From Microvirga arvi (GTDB taxonomy: Bacteria; Pseudomonadota; Alphaproteobacteria; Rhizobiales; Beijerinckiaceae): a stretch of 64,000 nucleotides of DNA. A program made the position numbers and the translations under genes. This document shows, piece after piece, positions 57,434 through 64,000 of the stretch (positions are counted from its first letter, which is position 1; every line of letters starts with the position of its first letter). The notes beneath the pieces were generated by a model that was not told the origin of the DNA, searched no databases, and worked only from the letters and a program-made list of their open reading frames with translations. The DNA lies in NCBI RefSeq assembly GCF_016892765.1, contig NZ_JAFEMD010000024.1, positions 21,721 to 85,720 of the forward strand. Reading direction: 5' to 3'.

Positions 57434-58000
57434 ATGGCACGCGCACCCGTCAAAACCCGAGAAGATCTGCCTGAGCACCTGCGTGAACTCTGGGACCGCA
57501 TGGTGACTTATGGCCCCTTTGAAAATCAGGCTGGCGTCATGGCCAACCGGCTGCCGATCTTTGAGCATACGTGGCGGCTGCTCACCCAGCTTTCGACGGA
57601 GGCCGTGCTCCCGAAGCGCTATCTCGAGTTAGCAATTGTGGCAGTCTCCCTGGTGAACCAGTGCGACTTCTGTGTGGCGCAGCATGGACCCAAGCTTGAA
57701 GTGGAGGGTATCTCGCGTGAGGGCGCGCAGGCACTCCTCGACTGGCAGAGCCACCCGGAGTTGACCGATGTCGATAAACTGGTGGTGGAATATTCTATTG
57801 CAGTCACCAGCAATTGGCACCGCATCCGTGACGCAATGTTCGAGCGGCTACGGGCGCATTTCAGTGAGGCCCAGATTGTCGAACTCACTTGGCGTATAGC
57901 ATTGTGTGGCGCCTTCAACCGGTTCAACGATGTATTACAGGTTGAGGTTGTGGAGGAGCCTAGTTTGTCCGGTTCTGTCCCGTCAGTCGCGTCCAACTAG
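57434..58000 (+). CDS. Carboxymuconolactone decarboxylase family protein
   Basis: A 188-residue protein: YLELAIVAVSLVNQCDFCVA QHGPKLEVEGISREG, where the CDFC pair and His form the AhpD-like redox site. It is co-transcribed behind livM. Such genes often accompany transporters in catabolic operons; the substrate is unknown. Confidence 0.87.
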   Translation: MARAPVKTREDLPEHLRELWDRMVTYGPFENQAGVMANRLPIFEHTWRLLTQLSTEAVLPKRYLELAIVAVSLVNQCDFCVAQHGPKLEVEGISREGAQALLDWQSHPELTDVDKLVVEYSIAVTSNWHRIRDAMFERLRAHFSEAQIVELTWRIALCGAFNRFNDVLQVEVVEEPSLSGSVPSVASN

Positions 58001-58318
58001 GAAGCCAACATCTTCGATGACAGGCCACCGTGGCGCTTCTTTGAATCACCTGGGATTGGCCTGTCATCTGCCAGAAATACTAACCGAACGCGTTGGCGCC
58101 TATGCCTCCTGCCAACTTAAATGGCACTCTAGAGCAAGAGATCATCTCTCCACCGCACGCGTTTAGGTTCCATAATGTTTGTTATGCGAAATGTTATATT
58201 CTTTAACCTCCTCCCCCACTTTAGCTCCAGGACATCGGATTCAGTCCTAGTCTAAGGAAGAGTTAGCAGATCGCGCGAGTTAGTTGATAAGGCTGTCGAG
58301 ATCTTATTCTTCAACGAT
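58001..58318. other. AT-richer intergenic stretch
   Basis: No gene seen. Marks the end of the transporter operon and the start of a block of small genes. Confidence 0.4.
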
Positions 58319-58597
58319 ATGCCGATTGAAATTGGCAAACTTGCAGATCTTATCGAAATCGAAGGACTGGCAATCGCGGGACAGAACCGAAATGCAACCT
58401 TGGCAGGTTATCTATCCCGCGACGAACGTGTGGAGTTCGTGCGGCCAGTAGGATGGCAGCTGACTGAGGCAGGACGCCACTATGTGAACAGCAGTGGCCG
58501 CGGAAAAGAACCGCAAAATCCTGTCGAGAACGATAACAAGTGGGACCTTGAACCCGAAAGGTCATCGGAAGATTTTGACGATGACATACCATTTTAA
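58319..58597 (+). CDS. Hypothetical acidic protein
   Basis: A 92-residue protein. LADLIEIEGLAIAGQNRNAT LAGYLSRDERVEFVRPVGWQ LTEAGRHYV is a likely winged-helix fold; the last 30 residues are acidic and disordered (ERSSEDFDDDIPF). A strong terminator overlaps its stop. Confidence 0.7.
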   Translation: MPIEIGKLADLIEIEGLAIAGQNRNATLAGYLSRDERVEFVRPVGWQLTEAGRHYVNSSGRGKEPQNPVENDNKWDLEPERSSEDFDDDIPF

Positions 58598-58631
58598 ACA
58601 AACGCCCCGCTGTGGCGGCGGGGCGTTTGTT
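58597..58631 (+). terminator. Strong intrinsic terminator
   Basis: Perfect 14-bp stem AACAAACGCCCCGC and its complement with a 7-nt loop (TGTGGCG), ending in TTTGTT. Confidence 0.8.
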
Positions 58632-58755
58632 CCTAACTTCGACGGCAAGTCCTCCGTCGCAGTCGGGGCTAAGCATCCAATGGATACTTCGCTTGGACAG
58701 CTTGTATGTATTGCGATGTTGAGCTCCGGTCAACTCAGGACCTATGGAGCCTTAG

Positions 58756-58965
58756 ATGGCAAATCGTGTGTACCCCTCGTACTGGATGTACAAGGATTCT
58801 CGTGGTGAGTGGCGCTGGACCTATGAGGCCAGCAACGGCAAAACCATTGCGGTGAGCAGCGAAAGCTACAAGAGCCGCAGGGACTGCGAACGAAGCATCG
58901 AGATCATGAAGGCATCGGCTAACAGCCCGACTTGGATGCCCGCAGATCTTCTCAACGCAGCGTAA
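58756..58965 (+). CDS. DUF1508/YegP-like protein
   Basis: A 69-residue protein: YPSYWMYKDSRGEWRWTYEA SNGKTIAVSSESYKSRRDCE RSIEIMK. This is a single DUF1508 repeat (W-R-W-x-(Y/L)-x-A-x-N-(G/H)-(K/E)-x-I-A-x-S-S-E-x-Y), a family induced by stress in several bacteria. A hairpin terminator follows. Confidence 0.85.
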   Translation: MANRVYPSYWMYKDSRGEWRWTYEASNGKTIAVSSESYKSRRDCERSIEIMKASANSPTWMPADLLNAA

Positions 58966-58970
58966 CCCCA

Positions 58971-58993
58971 AGCCCAAGCCTGCGGCTTGGGCT
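58971..58993 (+). terminator. Intrinsic hairpin terminator
   Basis: AGCCCAAGCC, loop TGC, GGCTTGGGCT: a perfect 10-bp stem just after the DUF1508 gene. No long T-run. Confidence 0.6.
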
Positions 58994-59016
58994 CACTCGC
59001 CATAGAAGGAATAAAG

Positions 59017-59268
59017 ATGTCAACTTGGCAATTCGCTCTGGTACGAGAGCAAGGCATCGCCTTTGGGGTTGTGGCTGTCCGAGATAGCGTGATTGACAGT
59101 CCCTCTCAGCGTGACGAACTCACTCAGTGGTGGACGATGAAACTCGGCTGCCCTGCCGTTCTAATTGGCGCACAACGACACCGCACCTATGGTCGACAAG
59201 ACATTGTGCGTTTTCTCCGGAATATTCATCCGTCTCAGCTTCCCTGGCGGCAGATGAACGTGGCTTAA
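59017..59268 (+). CDS. Hypothetical protein (83 aa)
   Basis: Starts MSTWQFALVREQGIAFGVVA after GAAGGAA; contains VIDSPSQRDELTQWWTMKLG CPAVLIGAQRHRTYGRQDIV. Compact alpha/beta composition, not recognised. It lies 52 bp behind the DUF1508 gene. Confidence 0.65.
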   Translation: MSTWQFALVREQGIAFGVVAVRDSVIDSPSQRDELTQWWTMKLGCPAVLIGAQRHRTYGRQDIVRFLRNIHPSQLPWRQMNVA

Positions 59269-59757
59269 GACCAGCAAGCAAAGCGAGCGCGCCCGTCAGA
59301 GCCTCAAACGCTAGGGTGCGTTCGCGTTCATGATAAGGCAGAAGAGCGTTAGCGCCACCGCATTCAAGGATGACACCGCCACGCATCGTAGACGCTCTCC
59401 ACCACATCCTCGGGCTTAGCTTTGATCGAAATCAGATAGACGCTAGCATTGCTGAATTGGTAGCACATCGTTTTACGAACGATGAACTTATAATAGTCCA
59501 AGTACTTCCCGTTTACATTTTTACAATTCGCCCAAGAGTCGGTTGATATGCATCAATCTACCCGAGCATACTAACTCTTGCACACCGACTATAAACTTCT
59601 TGTCAGGAATCATAATTGTATTAATGTCTTTAGCCGGCTGAGTACATTAAGCCTTGGAACAGGGTCGACGCCGTGAAAGCGTCAACGTACCCCCAGCGTT
59701 AACTCCTCGTTGAGCATACTTCCCTCACATTGGCTGAGGGCTCCAGGAGGTGGTGAG
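59269..59757. other. Upstream region of the CtrA paralogue
   Basis: No gene supported. 59440-59640 is AT-rich, suiting a promoter region. Confidence 0.4.
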
Positions 59758-60453
59758 ATGCGGGTGTTGCTGATCGAGGATGACATCTCTGTCACTCAGA
59801 GCATCGAGCTCATGCTGCAGCGCCTCAATGTCCGGATCTCCGTGGCCGATCTGGGCGAGCATGGCATCGATCTCGGCCGGCTCCCCGACTACGACATCAT
59901 CCTGCTCGACCTCAACCTCCCGGACATGTCAGGCTATGAGGTCCTGCGACAGCTGCGGCTTGCCAAGGTGAGCACGCCCGTCCTGATCCTCTCAGGCTTG
60001 GACGGTATCCAGAACAAGGTCAGAGGCCTGGGCTATGGTGCCGATGATTATCTCACCAAGCCGTTTCACAAGGACGAACTCATTGCCCGCATGCAGGCCA
60101 TCATCCGCCGCTCGTCCGACCAGGCCGAAGCGGTGCTCCAATGCGGCGATCTGACGATCAGACCTCGGGCTCAACAGGCTGAGGTCGGAGGGCGCCAGGT
60201 GAACCTGACCGGCACGGAGTACAAGATCCTGGCGTTTCTGGCTCAGCGTCAGGGGAGCACGCTCACCAAAGAGATGCTCCTCAATCATCTGTATAGCGGT
60301 ATGGATGAACCTGCGATCAAGATCATCGACGTGTTCATCTGCAAGCTGCGCAGGAAGCTTGCGGAGGCCTCAGGCGGCAGGAACTACATCGAGACGGTCT
60401 GGGGCCGCGGTTACATGCTGCGGGAGCCGCAGCTCGTCAAGCTAGCAAGCTAA
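59758..60453 (+). CDS. CtrA-family response regulator (paralogue)
   Basis: A 231-residue two-domain regulator. The receiver has [20 protein letters not shown], the phospho-Asp in [20 protein letters not shown] and [15 protein letters not shown]; the winged-helix domain has [60 protein letters not shown] and [10 protein letters not shown]. It is clearly of the CtrA type, but the linker region differs from cell-cycle CtrA, so it is probably a second copy. AGGAGGTGG precedes the ATG. Confidence 0.9.
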   Translation: MRVLLIEDDISVTQSIELMLQRLNVRISVADLGEHGIDLGRLPDYDIILLDLNLPDMSGYEVLRQLRLAKVSTPVLILSGLDGIQNKVRGLGYGADDYLTKPFHKDELIARMQAIIRRSSDQAEAVLQCGDLTIRPRAQQAEVGGRQVNLTGTEYKILAFLAQRQGSTLTKEMLLNHLYSGMDEPAIKIIDVFICKLRRKLAEASGGRNYIETVWGRGYMLREPQLVKLAS

Positions 60454-60835
60454 GTCTCAGGGTCACGATCGAATTCCGTCATCCGCTGCCCCGCGTTCTG
60501 TCAGCAGCATGCGGTGCCGATTGCAACACCGCGCCACCACCCGACTCTGCTCCCGATGAGCGTCAACGGTTGTCAAAACAGTAGCGCCCCGGCTGAAGGT
60601 CGAGCACCAGACCTCCCACCAGGGCGCACGCGATAGGTTCCGATATCGCCGGCGGAATATGATTGCAGATCGTGATCAGGGAAGTGTGCCTGAGCACATG
60701 ACGATGAAATGGCGACAGGCCCTTGTTATGTCGTTATCCCCATCGCTTTGAAACCGTTGGTTAACCATGAAGGCGCATGCTTTCACGCGTGATGCAGGAC
60801 TGGGCGGGCTTCCTCTTACCTGGAGACGGTTGCTC
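60454..60835. other. No gene seen
   Basis: Between the CtrA paralogue and the next gene; no motif-bearing frame. Confidence 0.4.
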
Positions 60836-61207
60836 ATGGCAGAGAAAAGTTTCAGCGACACGATCGAGGAGAAGTTGGCATTTATCTCGCCAACGGTGAA
60901 GGCCATCGAGTTCGGAGGAGATCAGCCTTATCTTTGTGACTTGCAGACACTCCTCAGGCAGCACCTGACAAGCCTGGTCGTCCTGTTTGAGCGAGATCCT
61001 GGCCTGGATGCCGCAACAGGCGATCTGTACGCGGCAGCGGCTGCCATTGTGCAGGACACCACACTCGCTTCTCAACCCCTCGCCCGAAAACGCCGTTTGC
61101 TCAAGGAAGCTCAAGAGCGCTTTCAGGAGCGCATCTCCACTGCACGCCCGAACGGACGAAGAGCCTGCGCTGCTTGGCGACAGAACGAACTCTTCCTTGC
61201 AGCTTGA
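60836..61207 (+). CDS. Hypothetical helical protein
   Basis: A 123-residue protein: MAEKSFSDTIEEKLAFISPT, then TVLFERDPGLDAATGDLYAA-like helices and LARKRRLLKEAQERFQERIS. GGAGACGG precedes the ATG; a frame to 60767 is longer. Mostly alpha-helical. Not recognised. Confidence 0.7.
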   Translation: MAEKSFSDTIEEKLAFISPTVKAIEFGGDQPYLCDLQTLLRQHLTSLVVLFERDPGLDAATGDLYAAAAAIVQDTTLASQPLARKRRLLKEAQERFQERISTARPNGRRACAAWRQNELFLAA

Positions 61208-61359
61208 TCCAAGAACCAGGTTCCGCGCCAGCCCATGCTGTATGCCGGAACCTACTCCCCTACCCTCCTCAATATAGAGTTGCTGTCCGTTCTGCAGCTG
61301 AGGATACGGCTACCTCGTCAGAGCTGTGACGGGGTGGCCGTGTAGCAGGATGCCCGGTC

Positions 61360-61632
61360 TCAGGAGAGATGCTGAGCAAAGTGCTTGTTCATCTCGAACA
61401 TGCTGACCTTGCTCTTGCCGCCGAAGACGGCCTGAAGCTTGTCATCCGCCAAGATCTCCCGCTTGTTCTCGGGGTTCTGGAGATTGTTCGCCTTGATGTA
61501 CTCCCACACCTTGCTCACAACTTCAGTGCGCGGCAGCGGGGAGGATCCGACCACAGCGGCCAATTCGGTGGAGGGCTGCAACGGCTTCATCAGCGCTGGG
61601 TTCGGCTTCTTGGCTGCTTTGGATTCTGACAT
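61360..61632 (-). CDS. SWIB/MDM2 domain protein
   Basis: A 90-residue protein with one SWIB domain: PLQPSTELAAVVGSSPLPRT EVVSKVWEYIKANNLQNPEN KREILADDKLQAVFGGKSKV SMFEMNKHFAQHL. SWIB domains are common in alphaproteobacteria and chlamydiae and may bind DNA or chromatin-like proteins. Length and motif are typical. Confidence 0.93.
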   Translation of the reverse strand: MSESKAAKKPNPALMKPLQPSTELAAVVGSSPLPRTEVVSKVWEYIKANNLQNPENKREILADDKLQAVFGGKSKVSMFEMNKHFAQHLS

Positions 61633-61776
61633 CGTGATACTCCGTTCTAATCCTGGTCTGCCATCTGCATCGGCAAGGTGGCGGGACCATGGTCAGCAAG
61701 GACCTAACAGCCCCTTAACTCGCCCCTGCCGCTCAGATAGCCGAGATAGCTTTGACTGATGATTGCAAGATCGTCA

Positions 61777-62043
61777 TCACCCGCGCCGTTTGCTTTGTGG
61801 CTTCGCCATCATCTGCCGCATCGCTTCTTCAGCCCGCGCTCTTGCCTCTGCGTTGTGCGAGAGGTTGCGCACCTCTGAGGGCTCGTCCTGCTGCTGCAGA
61901 CCATTCTTGCGCGCCCGCCACTGCTTGGCCTGCGCGGCAGTGGCAGCTGCATTGGCCAGCTTCTCAAGCCTGTCGAGATGCGGCGTACTGGCAGACCCGT
62001 TGACCTCAGGTTGTTCGTCCTCTTGCTCCGGGCGTTTAGCCAT
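61777..62043 (-). CDS. Hypothetical charged protein
   Basis: An 88-residue, highly charged protein: DRLEKLANAAATAAQAKQWR ARKNGLQQQDEPSEV and RARAEEAMRQMMAKPQSKRR. Two amphipathic helices, disordered ends. GAGGAAAC precedes the ATG. Not recognised. Confidence 0.65.
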   Translation of the reverse strand: MAKRPEQEDEQPEVNGSASTPHLDRLEKLANAAATAAQAKQWRARKNGLQQQDEPSEVRNLSHNAEARARAEEAMRQMMAKPQSKRRG

Positions 62044-62154
62044 ATGTTCGTTTCCTCAGGATGAAAGTCACCAATGACGCTAGGATGTTACGCGCTTCCT
62101 TTTCAGTGAGTATCGGTTAACTTCGCCTTAACCATAAAGGTCCGAGGTACGCCG

Positions 62155-62484
62155 ATGCGAAAGATCCGTCATGGCTTCATAGCACTCGCTGTCCTCGGAG
62201 GCCCAGCCTCTCTCATCCTCGCGCACCAGAAGCTCACGGAGACATTCCCGCAGGGCGCATCCAATCCATCCGCTGTTGCCGCGATCGTGCAGCAGGCCTA
62301 TTCCAGATGCTCGGAAGCCCCGCGGACTGTCAGACCCTCCCAATGTGAGGACTACATCCGGTCCTTTGACGAATGCGTAGCCCGCAAGAACGAGTGCGAC
62401 CCGCACTCGGTTTACGAGGTCTTGCTCAAGTTGAGTTCCACACCTTCAGATCGCGGCCGCGAAACTTCGCCAAAGTCACTCTGA
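62155..62484 (+). CDS. Exported cysteine-containing hypothetical protein
   Basis: A 109-residue protein. MRKIRHGFIALAVLGGPASL then ILA is a likely signal peptide or anchor. The mature part has four Cys (YSRCSEAPRTVRPSQCEDYI and DECVARKNECDPHSVYEVLL), suggesting two disulfides in the periplasm. Not recognised. Confidence 0.65.
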   Translation: MRKIRHGFIALAVLGGPASLILAHQKLTETFPQGASNPSAVAAIVQQAYSRCSEAPRTVRPSQCEDYIRSFDECVARKNECDPHSVYEVLLKLSSTPSDRGRETSPKSL

Positions 62485-63001
62485 GGATCAATTGGCAATG
62501 CGACCTGGCGCAGGCTCGGGCGCTCTTATCGCATGCTTTGAGTGAAGCGCATGAACCAGACGTTCACCACTTTCTCCCAATCAGTGCCGCGGTTTGATGA
62601 TGCCGCGATGAGCGCACAACCATGCCTTCTCCAGACCATTGATGTCCGCCTGTTGAATTGACTCTCGTTGCCGGATTCTCGCGCATCTGTGTCGTACTTC
62701 AGTGGGAGATCTGGTGCTCAGCCTCTCGCCGGGGCGCTTGGTGCTTGTGCACAGCAGTCATTTGCATTTCTGCGGCTTATGGCGCATTGTGGGGGTGTGT
62801 GTTGCAACCGGCATCACAAAAGCGCCCTGACAGTGAGCTCCACACGGCTAACTCTGTCGGGGCGTTATCGTTTGTGAATACCTCGCTCATGTCGTGAGAG
62901 AGCCTGGCGGAAACCATACTACGGGGTTCAGGGTTGCCTCTCCCTTCCTCGGCCATGTACCAAAGGCAGGCGTCCACAATCCCTGACAATGCTTCGGTTT
63001 C
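62485..63001. other. No gene seen
   Basis: Open frames on both strands have no motif or ribosome binding site. Confidence 0.4.
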
Positions 63002-63691
63002 ATGACAGTTCGCCGCCGCTTTCTGCTCGCCCCATCCTTCGCCCGCCTGATCCAGCACGAGAGGGGTGGGCTGCGTCACGTCGAGGGCTTCTTCCCCGAG
63101 CAGCGCGATCGCTCCTCCTGGGTTCGGCTTGAGGAGAATAAAGGCCTGCTGATCCTCAAGACGGTTGGACCTGACGGTGAGGCCGAGGACAAGACCGACA
63201 TCCCGCTGGCCCATGCTCATGCGCTGCTCGATGTCTGTGCCGGTGAGATCGACTACACCCGGACAACCGTGCCGATCAGCGAGGCGCACGCCTTCGTCGA
63301 CGAGATCCTCCGGCCCCGTGTCCTGCACCTCGTCACCATGGAATTCGCTTCTGAAGAAGAGGCGGGGGCATTCCGTCCACCAGAGTGGTTCGGCCCTGAG
63401 GTCACGGCAGATCCTCGCTACACAAACCAATCCCTGGCGCTTCACGGATTTGCTGAGGCTCCGGATATCCCGCTGTCGGATGCGGCGCTTAACAGCCTGA
63501 TCGACACCCTGGAAAACCGCTTCCCTGTTCAGGCGCGGATGGCCAGCAACAAGCCCAAGGCCAAGCAGTTGGCGGTGACTAGGGCCAAGGCACAAGCCAG
63601 TGCCGAAGTTGTCCAAGTTAACCTCGACGAGATCGAGCAGGCCATGTTGCGCGAGATCGAGAATACGCTCCAGAAGGGCAAGCGCGAGTAA
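63002..63691 (+). CDS. CYTH-like domain protein
   Basis: A 229-residue protein. RRRFLLAPSFARLIQHERGG, HVEGFFPEQRDRSSWVRLEE and LLILKTVGPDGEAEDKTDIP resemble the start of the CYTH (adenylate cyclase/thiamine triphosphatase) tunnel fold, where alternating charged residues bind a phosphate chain. The canonical ExExK start is weak, so activity is uncertain. A Lys-rich helix ends the protein. The WGR gene follows 15 bp later. Confidence 0.7.
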   Translation: MTVRRRFLLAPSFARLIQHERGGLRHVEGFFPEQRDRSSWVRLEENKGLLILKTVGPDGEAEDKTDIPLAHAHALLDVCAGEIDYTRTTVPISEAHAFVDEILRPRVLHLVTMEFASEEEAGAFRPPEWFGPEVTADPRYTNQSLALHGFAEAPDIPLSDAALNSLIDTLENRFPVQARMASNKPKAKQLAVTRAKAQASAEVVQVNLDEIEQAMLREIENTLQKGKRE

Positions 63692-63706
63692 GGGACGACC
63701 CGCCTG

Positions 63707-63967
63707 ATGCCTGATGCCCGTTCGCCCATACGACACCACCTGGTGCTCTATCGGCGTGATCTGGAGCAGGGTCAGGCACGCTTCTTCAGCCTGATGATTG
63801 AACGCGACCTGTTCGGGACGATCCGGCTGGTGCGGAATTGGGGAGCAGTCGGCTCCAAGGGCCAGGAGAAGGTCGATATCTACCCAAATGAGGCCGCAGC
63901 TGCTCGGGCGCTTGAAGGCTGGGTGCGCATTCCAGGGATGGTGATCGGTAGTTCCACGCGACCGTGA
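63707..63967 (+). CDS. WGR-domain protein
   Basis: An 86-residue protein: RHHLVLYRRDLEQGQARFFS LMIERDLFGTIRLVRNWGAV GSKGQEKVDIYPNEAAAARA LE. The WGR motif is here NWGAVGSKGQ, in a domain otherwise known from PARP-type proteins and stand-alone bacterial forms that bind nucleic acid. Coupled to the CYTH-like gene. Confidence 0.9.
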   Translation: MPDARSPIRHHLVLYRRDLEQGQARFFSLMIERDLFGTIRLVRNWGAVGSKGQEKVDIYPNEAAAARALEGWVRIPGMVIGSSTRP

Positions 63968-64000
63968 TCACTCGTTCGGGTGATCGTGATCACCGTCAGC

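Noticed and set aside
63960..64000. Short repeated GTGATCAC-like strings at the window end
   Set aside because: CGTGATCACTCG and CGTGATCACCGT are interesting, but the window ends here and the context cannot be judged.

Overview
The window looks like a stress- and respiration-rich accessory region of an alphaproteobacterium of the order Hyphomicrobiales (Rhizobiales), close to Methylobacterium/Microvirga. This rests on a CtrA-type response regulator, alphaproteobacterial gene styles (CBS-BON proteins, DUF2231, Rnk-like proteins, SWIB), high GC and long intergenic stretches. The genus is an inference. Several genes look like orphan second copies of core functions (ftsH, sdhBCD without sdhA, ctaD without the other oxidase subunits, a ctrA paralogue), which would suit a secondary replicon or genomic island.

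Layout: 0.7-10.8 kb holds an mgtC-like gene with a hairpin leader, ftsH, sdhBCD, a CBS protein, three transposase remnants and an intact IS5-family element that has clipped the 3' end of a membrane protein gene. 11-25 kb carries a LysR regulator, a large multi-PAS hybrid histidine kinase, two universal stress proteins, D-galactonate dehydratase, a 7Fe ferredoxin, a Rieske/FAD reductase and a CBS protein. 25-38.8 kb is a stress block: small proteins, a hibernation factor, an EIIA-Ntr-like protein, five Rnk/GreA-C-terminal paralogues, speD-speE-ridA-rnk-hemD, a K+/H+ antiporter, a glutamate dehydrogenase gene with an internal amber codon, and a pseudouridine synthase. 39-47 kb contains PAS, NTF2-like and DUF proteins and then an ECF sigma factor cluster. 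47-53 kb holds CBS-BON, AhpD-like, ctaD and cytochrome c genes. 53-58 kb holds carbonic anhydrase and an IS6 element abutting a truncated livF-livH-livM operon. 58-64 kb holds small conserved proteins, the CtrA paralogue, SWIB, CYTH-like and WGR proteins.

Two regulatory patterns tie genes together. First, three nearly identical sigma-type promoters (GGGAACC, 16 bp, ATCYAA) lie in front of the ECF sigma gene, the glycosidase-like fusion operon and the cupredoxin operon, which suggests one autoregulated ECF regulon at 41-47 kb. Second, a 16-bp near-palindrome with consensus CAAAMAAATTCRTTTG recurs at seven intergenic places and points the same way relative to the downstream gene each time (stress protein, Rieske reductase, ctaD, small membrane proteins), which suggests a shared operator or promoter.

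The region has been worked over by insertion sequences: remnants of IS110 and IS5 transposases, one intact IS5-type element with a probable -1 frameshift, and an IS6-type element that cut livF. Several very short genes (35-55 codons) with good ribosome binding sites are recorded, including two related one-helix membrane proteins. All functional assignments come from reading motifs by eye; no database search was run.
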